In this document: positions 23,177-34,499 of the stretch, piece by piece
Layout: every line of letters starts with the position of its first letter
How positions within the stretch are numbered: position 1 is the stretch's first letter
Assembly (NCBI GenBank): GCA_000310025.1
Contig: FN649729.1
Span: forward strand, 1,614,283 to 1,678,282
Length of the DNA: 64,000 nucleotides
Source: Ectocarpus siliculosus
Taxonomy: Eukaryota > Sar > Phaeophyceae > Ectocarpales > Ectocarpaceae
Direction of reading: 5' to 3'
The notes under the pieces: generated by a model
What the model was told of the DNA's origin: nothing
Database searches by the model: none
Seen by the model: only the letters and a program-made list of their open reading frames with translations
Translations under genes and position numbers: made by a program

Positions 23177-25016
23177 GGTAACACACGTCTCGCAGAGGTG
23201 AGATACCCAGGATCGGTCGGATGGTGAGAGACGGATGGAATCTCCTTCACGGAGCCTCTCTGTTTCAGCAGCCCATGCTGGCTACATGTTCCGTCAACCA
23301 ACTGGCTCTACACTACCGCAGTACATGTTTGCAAAGATCCTTGTGCCTGCCTGCCTGCGTGCCCGCTACCCTTGAGGGGATACGCCCCTCTACGAGTATC
23401 AGGTTCATGATCCTATGTAGAGATCACTCTATACGATGGTACGTCGGGCGACTCTCCTTATTGCACTACAACTGGGCCAGCGGGATGATCGCCATGTGGA
23501 AATTGATTGTTGATAATCTGCTCGCCACGCTCTGCTTTTGGACACTACGCCGCCGTACTACACCCCGACAAGAGTGCGAGAGCGTTGCCAACGTCGCTAG
23601 TGATGCGCTCCAGAACAACGAAGGAAACGGATTATGTTGTGTGTGTGGTTTTGAGATGAACGAACGTTATTTACCACTGCTGTTACACCTCATTCAGAAA
23701 CTGACGAACTTCTGTTGTTCTCTGCCGGTCCGCGGATATTTACGACGGCGCCCAGATCAAGCCCCTTTCTTGGCTACCACTCACAGTGCTTCCAGTCTTC
23801 CAGCTGATGTCAACCCAACTCAGGAGCTGTATGCCGTTGGAGCTTAGCTCGATCCAGCGCAGAGGGGGAGTGGTCACCGAGGCCGGCGGGTTGTGTGTTG
23901 GCTGCGTACGGGGGGCGGGGCCACCAGCAGTGCAACCCCGCCTGAAACATGCGCGAAGGTCACACATCTCGAAATATCTACCAGATACCTTTGCGTTCTG
24001 AACCACGGGCACGCCCGACAACTTCGGAAGCCAGTAGTAGTCAGAGTTGCATCACTTGAACAAATTTCTGCCACTGCCCCAGCGCGGAACCTGAAAGAAA
24101 GTGTAGACGAAGAAATGACTCTGCTCTGCCCTCCACGAACAACGCAACACTCCTGTTAATCAATTGATTCTGTCAACCGTCGCACACAGCAGTTCTACCA
24201 ACCCTACCGTCTTGACAAACTCGGATCAAATATTCTGCGTCCCACAAAAAAACAGATACGCCCGGAGAAGAACACCTCCGACAGTTCGGAGGCGGGCAAA
24301 GAGAGCAATGTTTTGGGCCGAAGTGCCGACCTCGAAACCATCGAGAAACAAGCTACAATAGTGAACGAATAGGGTCATTCCTAGGTTGATGGTTTCCTTC
24401 CCAGCAGATCGATGTCCCTCATCAGAGGCTCGGTATTACTCTTGATACTGCTGGAGCTGCCCGTGCGGAGCGACAACACCTCCAGCGTACTTACAATTAA
24501 ACACCGCGTATGTTCCCGAGTTACGCTAAGATCGAAGGCATCGGGACAGCACCGAATACACACCAGCGAATCACGAACACGATGAGATGTGCTTCCTTCA
24601 ACCGGCTGGTAGATCCAGCTCGCCGCCAGCTACCTACATATTTAAATATGTGATACACAACCTCAGTTACTTACGTCTATCAGGCGGCTTGATGCAAATC
24701 CGTACGCGTGGAAGACGCCAGCCTCGGGTGCTACACAACAATAAAAAATTTGCTGCGGTTACATGGAGTTTGGTACCTGAAAAAAGGTAAAAAAAAATAC
24801 TTGCGACCCGTCTTTGCCGCCCCCTCGTTCTGTACAAGTCCACCAAACCAAGCTCGCAACCTAGCGAAAAGCGTTTCTGTAATCAACACAACCCGGTGCC
24901 TCCTTTATGACAACGAAGCTCAAGAAGAAACACTCGTTCACCTACACATGTCGGCAACGCATCACGCAGCTGGCAAAACCGATAGGACGACTTTCCTCGG
25001 TCTTGCAAAACTCATT
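23177..25016. other. Intergenic stretch between PDCD5 and D-LDH
   Basis: Both neighbours are on the minus strand, so the right-hand part is downstream of PDCD5 and the left-hand part should carry the D-LDH promoter. Several open frames exist on both strands but none shows a domain or splice context. No TATA element convincing enough to report was seen. Confidence 0.5.
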
Positions 25017-27335
25017 TTACATCATATCGTCATCGTTGTCGTCCGAGTCTTGTTCGTCGAAGTAAGTTTTCCGCTTGATGGTCACCTTGGTCTTCTTTTC
25101 CATTTGCGAGCTCACCTACGTTGGCGCAAGCCACCAGACAAGCGGAAAGGAGGCGCAACAGCAAGATCGAAAACATCGTGCGAGCCGATCGTAGGTTACA
25201 ACACAGCTCCATCAAACGACGACAGGAAGCAACGGCCATATTTCATGGCAGCGAGAATACCAACCAAACCCTTCCGCAACGGCCTGATATGAAATCACTG
25301 TAACGTCTACCTTGGCACACGGCCTCATCTATATGCGGTATGTGCAACTACTTCACGGCTCGAGAGGACCCGATTTCCTTTCTACACATCACGAAGTTAC
25401 CAGCACGCAAGGCATGACGGGGCTTCGTGACGACATACAGCGGTCGAGCTCATATGTCGTACCTGCTCCAGCATCTGGATGAACTGGTCCTCCGTCACCT
25501 TGCCGCCGAGTTTCCCCGACGTCGCCGCGTGTATTAGCATTTCCTCCACGCGTCTCGCTTTGTCCGGCTTAACCATTGCTGTGTGTGCCAAGAGTGGCAA
25601 ATGTCAATATTTCTTCAGCTACGAGCACCGTGAGGGATGCGACATGAAGGCGGGTGATGCGTGATCGGTGTCATAGGATTCTAGGGCGTACACTTTCAAT
25701 TGCAAATATCCGTGTTGGGAGCCGAAACAAATGCATCACTACTGCTGGAACCGTTGACGGTTGAAGACTGGGGATGAAACACCAAAACGAACCAGAGATG
25801 CAGCTGCAAAACGAGCCAGAGGTGCAGTTGTCCTGCATCTCTCGTGAGTTACGGCGAAATTAACAAGGTACCTTAGGTGGCGCAAGGTAGAACACCCCTC
25901 TGGACCCGATTCTCAAAGCTTGACTACTCCACGACGGATGAGGATGTATAAATAGACGGATACATTATTCGGAAGTCGATAATCACACTCTTTCTGCTGT
26001 GGAGTAATTGGGCGTTGAAAAACGGGCCAGGGGGTGCGATATCTTCCGTCACCTACAACGGGTATCTAGGATCCGCCACAAACTTGATTCCTATCGCGCA
26101 TACTACAAAACCCGACCACGACATCCCCGTCGATGTGCGGGACGCACCGATGTTGCTCAAACGGAGGCGCGCCTCCACGGTCATGATTTGGTCCAGGATC
26201 TGCTTTCGTCGTTCCTGCTCCTGCTGCTCCTGCGGTGGTGTGCGCGAGACAGAGCGACGGCGAGTGAGGCGGTCGCGAGAGCGACCACTGCGAGTTGATG
26301 TTGCGTAAAATCTTCGTTTCCATGATTCTGCGTTGTCATGGGACAATATCCGAAGTGTAGCCAAGAGCTTCTCCTGTCGTCCCCAATCGGGTTCTGTGCT
26401 GACGACGCTGGATGGTATCATCAACATCGCTGCCCGTGAACGCTGAGCGGTCCCCAATTACCTGCGACAGCACGCACTGACAACATGCTGGTTAACATTG
26501 CAACGAATAGCGTCTCCGACGACTTTCACCGATTGTAGAGTCGGCATGTGCTTCATGTTTGTTGCTTTGTAGAGAATTCGTCCCTGGCAGCAGCCTCCCA
26601 AAGTGTGCACTGCGCAAGTGCTGTTGGTCGTTGTTGCGGGGCTGGGCGATAGCCCAACTACGCAACAAGGCACCAAGGTCGTCACATAGCAACGATCAAT
26701 CATATCTGTGTCATTCTAGCGTCCACAGATCTACACGGCTGTGAGCATTCACCTATTCCACAAGTCAAAATGTCTTGCTTGAGCCAGTTTGAGCCAGTTT
26801 CAAGCGCCCATATGCATACCACCTTTGGGGCGATTACAAATACTCTACGGTCTTGGCGATAGGAATGGCGCGCGTCTCCTGCACACTGCCTGCCAATCGC
26901 ACCATGTAGCGAGAGTATCCACTGCTGTGCTTCCTGTCGTTTCGGCCGCGCTTGCGCTACGAAGCGTCACCATATGCCAGGAAATTTGCACGTGGAGACA
27001 CATCGCCCACTCCTACGGCTGGCATGGTTTCCAACGTGGCAAACACCCCCACAACGACTCAAGAGGAGCCTTCGCTCAGTCCGACATGACAAGGGCAGAC
27101 GAGTTCAACCTACGACGAGCAGAGTAGCGGTACATTGGAACATAGCATTCAGACACTTGGATGCCAACAAATCTTACCCCGGACAGAAGGGTGTCGCCCA
27201 GCTTGCTCTGCACCTCTTCAGCAATTTACCCACCTGCTGCGCCTTGCGCTGTGCCGACTCTGGGTCGCCCGCGCCAGCCCCTCCCGATGACCACCCCGCC
27301 GGCAAGGCATCCGCTGGAAGTTGAGCAGCCTCCAT
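25017..27335 (-). CDS. PDCD5: PDCD5 / TFAR19-like DNA-binding protein
   Basis: Small helical protein of the PDCD5 (double-stranded DNA-binding, programmed cell death 5) family, conserved from archaea to eukaryotes. Four exons join in phase to 132 residues: 27335-27234, 26229-26148, 25578-25463, 25115-25017 (TAA). Exon 2 gives EQERRKQILDQIM and EARLRLSNI, exon 3 VKPDKARRVEEMLIHAA and KVTEDQFIQMLEQ, and exon 4 MEKKTKVTIKRKTYFDEQDS followed by an acidic tail. These match the family core and its basic-then-acidic C-terminus; about 125-135 residues is the normal length. The start is the first ATG of exon 1 (MEAAQLPADALPAGW). This N-terminus lacks the usual DPELEAIR/RMAELQ helix, so a further upstream exon may exist; an ACCCAG just before the ATG could be its acceptor. 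It is divergent from the M23 peptidase gene, with about 1 kb between them. Confidence 0.92.
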
Positions 27336-28369
27336 TACTGGGTTTCCACCAGCTGCTGTACGTAGATTCGGGTGTGAGTCGAACTCTCTAAATAACTACG
27401 CTAAGAGAGTTTGAATCTCTCACGCGCTCGCTCTCTTACACTGCTACTAGCTGTCGCCTGTACGCCCTCTTCTTTGCTCGTTTCTCCGTCGCTCCGTCGC
27501 TCCTAGGGCTGAGGAAGAACGCCTCCCGCTCGGGGACGGGGAAATGTGGAAACCCCGTTAATTGCGCCGCATTCCGGTCATCATCATCATGTGCCAGCTC
27601 TAGCTCCCAGCCGGCCTAGCTCCCTCCCGTACCACAAGCAATACTGCTACAGTAGTGAAGCAGTCATCATAACTGCGGGAGAGCGAAGGCGCCCACGCAA
27701 GGGATATATTCGTTTACGTGTTCACCCACCGGTGGGTTTGCTTGTACAGTAGAAATATGTGTAGCAAGAGTTCGCAGCAGAACGAAGCTCCTGTAGACTA
27801 CGTACTGCTGTGCTGCTGCCGTTTTACACCACATTACAGTATCGCGCTCGTTGACTGGTTGCCCTGGTGGTCTAGTGGATAACCTCTTAATCCTACCATG
27901 TACTAGTTCAATATTTTTCTGGAGTGCGCAAAGATTTCGCAACCGGCCCTGGAGTGCGGTTTGTTGATGAACGTTGTTGTGTCCTTCCTGTCGGAGGAAC
28001 GTGTAGTGTTGGCACACGACCATCCCGCGTCCCTACCGATAGTGTGAGGATATGGAAGCGACACATCTATAAGAGGGCCGCAATAAAGCGTGTTGGAATC
28101 GGATGTGAGGAGCACGCGTGACCTCTGTGCTGCTGGTGAGATCTGCCCAATATCACAGAGGTCAAGTGCTGTCGTAGCCACCACCTGGTGAGATTCGAAC
28201 CTCAGGGAGGGAACTTTTATTGGGAGTGCTGCTCAATCACATAGAAGAGGAGCGCGATACTGGTGTTGTTGGTTTTGGACGAACATGTGTCAATCATAGT
28301 AAGTAATTCGAATCCCCACCCCCCGCGCTGACCAACTCGTCAGTGCGTTTCATTTTGTGTGAAGCACAC
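27336..28369. other. Intergenic region between divergent genes
   Basis: It should contain the promoters of PDCD5 (leftward) and the M23 peptidase (rightward). It holds a hairpin with GAGTCGAACTCTCT and AGAGAGTTTGAATCTC arms at about 27378-27421 and tRNA-box-like segments (GGTGGTCTAGTGGATAACC at 27866; a GATTCGAACCTC B-box-like block at 28192), but no foldable tRNA. Confidence 0.5.
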
Positions 28370-30791
28370 ATGGCGGTGGATGCTTCGACAGCGAACGTAC
28401 GTGGCAACTACGTTGCCTCGAGCCAGCCAGGATGTCACATCGCGCATCACGACGCGGAGTGGATAATCGAAGCCACAGATTTCGACCTTGAAGACTACGG
28501 GCTGGAGCCTGGAGACGAGGAGGGGGTGCCAGACATGATCGTTGACCCAGACACCCGTTCCCTGAGGTGCCCAAAGCGCGGTAAATTACAATGCTGGGGG
28601 TTAGGAGTGTCTTGCCGTGCCATTCGTCAATGGCAGGGGTGCTCTCGTCTGTGTTTGTGCTATTTCCTGCTACGAATCGGCCAAGCTGCCACTGTTTTGG
28701 TGACCATGGTGGGCATTACTTCATGTGTTTTGTCGGAACGATCTTGCACCAAAGTCATTGCTTCCTTCAGCGGTAGATATCGATCTTGGACCGCCGCCGC
28801 CCCTCGCCGCCGCCCCTCGCCGCCGCCCCTCGCCCCCGCCCCCGCTCCCGCCCCCGCCGGCCGTGATGCAGCGTTATCAACACCGGATACGACACGGACA
28901 AATCGTTTTTCATCACCACTAAACACGCAGCCTTCGACGGTCAGCGCCGGCCGATGGCGGCGGGGCCAACCCGCAACAGCGAGGGCCAAGAGGACCTTGT
29001 AACGACGCTTGTTCTGATAGTGAAGCCCCGTGGGGTAATCGAGGCCTGCTACTTGGACGTCACCGAAGGGCAGGGGTGTGGAGAGGAAGCGATCGATTTG
29101 TTCTCGGACATCAAGAACGTCAAGCAACACCCTAACCCGGCCGCGTGGGAATCCTCACGCACGTACCCGTTTCCTCTTGGGGGAAACGCCCCCTTCCTCT
29201 GTTCTCAGGTACCATACCCTTCGTGTTCGAGCGTTCGGTTCATTTGATTGACTCGGTGATGTAATTGTGATCCTCTTATTTCTGATGCGCGAGCGACGCA
29301 AGTTAACAGTAGACCTCGGAACTTGGGGGCACAATTGGACCCTTCATCCCGTGTGGGAAGCGAAAAATTGTTTTCCCAAGTTAAACCTTACTAGCATCCC
29401 GTGGCCAGTTACGACACATCGGTAGTGATCACACGCTCGTTGGGGAACCTGTTCGTTCGCTCTACCGCAGGGAGTGGGCGGTAGCTTCACCCATTTCTTT
29501 CCCGGCACACACCACGCGCTGGATTTCGAATGCCCCGAGGGAACGCCAATTCTATCGCTTGCGAGTGGGACAGTCAAGGAAGTACGGCAGTCCGAAACTG
29601 CCGGCGGAGTACACGCAAGAGGGCTGTTTCACTGGAATTCGGTGCGTATTTTGACCAGTGCTGTTGTACTGCAATCGGCTTCCCGTTGTTGGGTGGCCTC
29701 TGTGATACTATTAGCCGTAAAAGTGCAGTCAAACCAGGTAGGGATTAGTACAAATGATTCTTCCCAGTTCCCTATTCGTGCGGATGCCTTGCGAACGAAT
29801 CGGACTGGCGCATGCACACACCACCCAATGCAAAATTGTGCGCAGAATTTGCGGTAGCTCTGAAGCAGAGCCCCGTTACCAAAACTGAAGGAGGACTTGT
29901 GGGCCTTCTGACGACGTGGCGGGCGTAGCGCACCCGTGGATACGCGCACATCAGATTGTGAAGAAGTGGGTCGCCTACTGCTGGTTGGGTTCTGGTTACC
30001 CTAGAAGACTTCTTCTTGTGTAGCAAACAAGAGATGGACTCATAGCAAGGGGAAGGTGAAGGTCGAGGACGATTCACTCTTGTTCACCCACGCATTTTCG
30101 TACGCCGGAAGACTTGTTTGCGTATGATGGCTCTCCAGAGGTTTTCGCCCTTCCCGAAAGGGTTGACAACGTGGGCGGAAATATTCATTCAACGGCGCAT
30201 GCCAATATGAGGAAAAAAGAAAAAAGCCACTTCGTCTCGGCTGAGTTGGTATGACTAATTTTGCGACGTTTTTGAATGATCTTAGATGACCCGACATATC
30301 TACATGGTTTTCGCGTCAATGACCTTTATGGACAGGTTACCGTCTTGCAAGAGGATGGTCTTCTAGCGGAGTACGTCCACATTCTGGCGGGGTCCGCGCT
30401 TGTCAATCCGGGCGATCGAGTTGAAGCGGGGCAACCACTTTGCTTATCAGGCGGGGCGGGGTTTTGCCCGACACCTCACCTGCATCTCCAGTTGCAGGAA
30501 GGCGAGGGTGACACTGCTCCTACGGTGCAGTTCGCTATGCTCGACTGCGAAGGCAACTCATATTTTCCAGTTGCCGGAAAGTGGTACGGCCCCCAGGGTG
30601 AGGTTACACCCCCGCCCTCGATTGTCCAACCACAAGGGGCGCTTGGAAGGGTGGGTGCCGTACAGGGAGAGCACAGCGAGCACCATGACGTTGGCGATGG
30701 AAAAGGGTCGGGCTTTGTCGAGGAGTGCGCTGAAGGTTGTGCGCAACGTCCTCAAAGAGAGACTTGTCCATTACCACGAGCTTCCCGATAG
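28370..30791 (+). CDS. M23-family metallopeptidase (LytM-type fold)
   Basis: Zinc endopeptidase of family M23, known mainly from bacteria, where members cut peptidoglycan cross-bridges; the substrate in an alga is unknown. Four exons join in phase to 363 codons: 28370-28580, 29021-29208, 29471-29657 and 30286-30791 (TAG). The ATG lies in ACACATGGCG. The region before the domain is acidic (DFDLEDYGLEPGDEEG). The M23 core has His147 and Asp151 (THHALDFECPEGTPI), a GTVKEV strand, His227 (LAEYVHI), VNPGDRVEAGQPLCLSG, and the HxH pair His260/His262 (PTPHLHLQLQ), so all zinc and catalytic residues are present. No signal peptide is visible. The donor at 29657 (ACCA|GTGCTG) is weak and was chosen because it restores phase; a neighbouring GTGCGT at 29642 would not. 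The last 65 residues, after WYGPQGEV, look unlike protein and may really be intron or UTR. Confidence 0.85.
28793..28860 (+). repeat. GC-rich minisatellite
   Basis: Tandem units of CGCCGCCCCTCGC followed by CCGCCCC variants, in the first intron of the M23 peptidase gene. Confidence 0.85.
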
Positions 30792-31069
30792 CGGCAACTT
30801 GATTTGGTCTCGGTCTGTGGGCGGTGGTTGACCAACTGTTTGTTACGCGCGGATCTTGGAATGTCCTTGACAAACTTCTTGCCGTACGTGCTTATCAACC
30901 GGTATATTTATGAAAATATTTATCCCCACGATTTTCGTCTTCAGCATACCAGCCTTTCCCATCTCCCAAGTGGAGCGAAGAAATCACACATGCAAAGTCG
31001 CACTCACCGATTTGTGGGGCATGCCGTAAAGGGTCACCACAACCACTACACTCGGGAACAATGCTGCTG

Positions 31070-32583
31070 TCATGTTAACCCTTCATTGCATGTTGCCTTG
31101 CTGAAGTGCCTGCACCGCAGTGGGCGCAGGGCCTGCCAGCTGTGATTCTCAAATAGTGCTCTCCCCTCTACCCCACACTCTGTGCGCCTGGGTACCCGCG
31201 ACCGATGGGGATTTACTTCCGGTTTCCACAACCACTCTAGTCCACCGACTGGGCTACTAGCAACGCCAGGTGATAGCTCCACGAAGTTTCCATCTTCCCC
31301 CAGCAACACCCTCTCGAGTGTTTCCATGTCATCGGAGGCTTCTTCTGAGCAGTAGCTTGTCACGACCACAGGCACCGCGTTTCTTGGCCCAGATTTTGTC
31401 GCGGGGATTGGTGGTGGTGAAGCCTGTCGATTGCCAACGTGATCGCTAGGACACGCGGCGCGGTCGCAGCCGAGAATGTGCTCTAAAGTAGGCTCCCAGT
31501 CATCGTAGCCCCATAGACCAGCGTTGAAGAGAAAAAGGGCGTCCGGTGTTGCGAACAAGCCAGATACGTCGTGGTAGAGCCCAGAGTTGTACCAAAGGCG
31601 GACCGTCAATGCCCCTGCTGTAGACGGTGGAGAATCACAGCACCGGGTGGTCATCATCCCTGGGGTTGCAGCTGGACTTTCTTGCCACACGCCATCCAGC
31701 CCACAAATGGTTTGGTCCTTTGTGGCAGCTGCTGGGGCGTGATGGTGGACTAAGGTATGCCGAGTGCCATGCAGATGCGGTGGAATATTGGGGCCGCAGA
31801 AGACGAAGTCCAGGTCTTGTACGTGTTCGTCGTGCCCGAGGCGTTGGAACAGGTCTACGAACATCGCCCGCGTCTGCTGCGGCGTTGTGCCTTCTCTGCG
31901 ATGATGCCGGAAAGAGCAAGGCGACAGGAATGCAACTGATCAGCCGACGAGGACATGCAGTGGGCGTAACAGCCCGTTGAGCGCCGTGGCGGACTCTGGA
32001 GGGTTGGAAGCGACCTTGGAAACATCCGACATCAGAACGGCAATTTGTTTTTCGTAGAGCAACGTGACATTTTCAAGGACGCAAGCGCTGGCGGAAAACA
32101 AGTGCTCACGAGCATCGTCAAAGCCTTGTGACCGCTGTCAAACTACCAGGTTAACAACGAAAAACGTTGCTCCTCAGCAGCCGTCAACTGCCGGCTGTGG
32201 CCATTTTGATTGTGCCTCTGGAGGGAGGGTCTCTGTCGAACGTTCCACGCATCTATCAATATTTTAAGTGCTTGCATAGTCATCTTTCCTCTTGCAACTA
32301 TGCACAACAGCCGAAGAGGGCTAATGAGAGTACGTAAAGTTCTTATTCATCCTGTTCGACGGTACCTATGATCTGCTCCCAAGATATGGAGCACAAGATG
32401 CGAAGGCAGGTTTCCGGAGCCGCATATTCTCATCAGCGCATGGAAGATAGTGAAGCTTCGCGTCAAGCGGAGGCTCTCATCTTCCCCAATACATTCCTCG
32501 GACATGGCAGCTGCTCCGGTTGCGGTTGGGCGAAGCTCCAGCAATGCGTCCATCCTCGAAAATTGTACGCCCCCCCCACCTGA
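31070..32583 (-). CDS. Protein with MSS51-type C-terminal domain (5' end missing)
   Basis: Two exons join in phase: about 32583-32366 (after a CTGTCAG acceptor) and 31895-31070. The first ends SHLVLHILGADHR and the second continues EGTTPQQTRAMFVDLFQRLG, followed by DLDFVFCGPNIP, YHDVSGLFATPDALFLFNAG, WEPTLEHIL and a late VPVVVTSYCSEEASDD. This order (hydrophobic VGA-like strand, GP-N-P, PDALFLFNAGL, T-Y--EE) matches the domain found at the C-terminus of MSS51 and many MYND-finger proteins in algae. A MYND zinc finger would be expected upstream, but none was found in the next 3 kb, which is rich in repeats. The phase of the first exon shows there must be at least one more exon. The gene is convergent with the M23 peptidase, 278 bases away. 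Function unknown. Confidence 0.72.
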
Positions 32584-32599
32584 CAGTTCAAATTTCAAG

Positions 32600-33720
32600 A
32601 AGTTATGGAGGTGTCACGAGTAGCAGCACACCTCTAGGAATACAGACGGAAGAAGAAGCTGCCACTGCTGTGGTTTGATTTGCCGCTATGTATTTGCAGG
32701 CTTGTTCGTAGGTGAGGAAGAACTTCCAGTGCTGCCGGAGTATATCTGTGTATGGGCAGGGCTGTTGCGAGTATGATCTCCCTTCTATTCATGGCGCCTT
32801 CGATGGACCAGGGATATCACTATAATGAGACGCGGAGCGCGAAGCGCGACCTTTCCTCTTCGTTCCAAAACGGAAAATAATATTCTAACTCTTGGCCTCT
32901 TCCAACGCGACGCGGCCCAGGCTTGATACATGGGCGACCAAAATTACCCTCCTTTTCGACCCAACCAAGACCTATTGGGCACCGATTGACGACCTGAGTT
33001 CCTTCTTGAGGAAGAAGAAAAATAGGGTACTCTTCGCCACATCCGTTTGGTCGTGCTTCGGCAATAGATGGCCGTGCTACATAGGCAGTTGTCCCGAATA
33101 GTCGTAGGAGACACATCACCCCAACCCCGAGAGTTGTGGAGGTAATGGAGGCACGTGAAAATCGGAGATCGCACACGCGTGGTTCAGACCCGTAGGAGAG
33201 AAACAGAGGCGCACCACCAGCAAAAGATGCATCACCGCTGGGGCGCAGGTCCGAGGCCAGCTATGAAAAACAGCAGGGGCCGAGCCTATACCACCTGCAC
33301 GCCGCTGGCCGTGGGTATGGTCATGCGCCAAGCGCAACCCGGCGGGGTTGTTTATTGATGTTGAGTGAGTCCAATTGACTGTTCAATAGGGAGAGTGACG
33401 AGATCTCTTAGACACAACATATACACAACCTCCCAAGCCGAGAGCACACCTACCGTTGGGCACACCTGCCATCGTAAGGGTCTACTGCTGTGCGTTTTCA
33501 GGATGGTTGCCCGGGATCGATACAGGTTGCGTACTTGCGTGGCGCCACTGAGTTCACAAAGCCGTCTGCCCTGACTACTGTGGCTGCTGCTGGGCCTCTT
33601 TCGTGAACTTCATGTCCATCAACGGCTTTGTGTGGTGCATTTCGGTAAATAGCAGTGTAGAGTCCTTGCTTTCATTCCGTGGGGAATGCGGCAGGCTTGA
33701 GGCGATTGAGTATGGCAGAT
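32600..33720. other. Intergenic stretch or unresolved 5' part of the MSS51-type gene
   Basis: Minus-strand open frames such as 33176-32820 (ending in a RFALRVSL-like tail) have no domain and no matching phase with the exon at 32583. Nothing firm can be called. Confidence 0.4.
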
Positions 33721-33722
33721 TA

Positions 33723-34491
33723 CCGTATATGACACAAGATAACACACCTACATCAGAAAGCACACCCCCCACAGAATACGACACCCCGGTGATAGTTTTG
33801 GGCGCTTCTGACAAACCATCGATTTATCACCGGGGGTACATAAGATAACACACCCCAGTGATATTTTTAGATACGCCGCATATAGTCACGAGCCCCCCCC
33901 TTCTTTATCACCGGGGTGACAGCATCTGCCCTGGGCAATCACACACACAACCACGTCAGCTATGTGCGGGGAAACACCCCGCATGGAGACCCCCAACAAC
34001 ATGAACGTGCAGGCAGAGGGTTGAGTTATCGCCGAGGTCATGTGCTCAGGAGTTTCGTCACCTCGGTTGAGCCCCTTTGTTTTTCCACGCCCCTTTAGGT
34101 AGGTCCCTACACTGCACGTGTACGTGCAGGCATGGCTTTCACCCCCCCTTTTATCACACCCCAAAGCACACGCTGTGGCTGCTCGGGCGTGCTATCACAC
34201 CCCCTTATTTATCACACCCCAAAGCACACGCTGTGGCTGTTCGGACGTGCTATCACACCCCCTTTTATGACCCCCCCTCATTTATCACACCCCCAAACAC
34301 ACGCTGTGGGTGTTCGGACGCGCTATCACACCCCCTGTTTTATCACACCCCCTTAGGGGCCCCTGCGAGCTGCACTTTATCACCCGGGGTACACAAGATA
34401 ACACACCCCCCACAGGATACCACACCCGATGATAATATTTTCAAACTCCAAAATGTTATCACCGGGGTGTGTTTTCTTGTGTCATATACGG
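33723..34491. mobile_element. Non-autonomous TIR element (MITE-like), 769 bp
   Basis: The ends are inverted repeats of about 26 bases with one mismatch, CCGTATATGACACAAGA continuing to AACACACC, and TA lies directly outside each end (33721-33722; 34492-34493), as expected for a TA target duplication. Subterminal ATCACCGGGGTGT blocks recur in both orientations near both ends. The middle is a tandem array rather than a transposase gene, so mobility would need a helper in trans. The ends and TA duplication suggest the Tc1/mariner group; the superfamily is an inference. Confidence 0.72.
34145..34350 (+). repeat. Tandem repeat inside the TIR element
   Basis: About three copies of a 60-70 base unit (TTTATCACACCCC, then ACACGCTGTGG, then a TTCGGACG-like block, then CTATCACACCCCC) form the centre of the element. 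Confidence 0.85.
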
Positions 34492-34499
34492 TAGTTGTG

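Noticed and set aside
28180-28260. Possible tRNA on the minus strand (GGTTCGAATCTC block)
   Set aside because: T-stem pairs are mismatched and no acceptor, D or anticodon arms can be formed.
30558-30873. Minus-strand frames opposite the M23 3' end
   Set aside because: No start context, domain or splice partners; plus frame is continuous with the peptidase exon.
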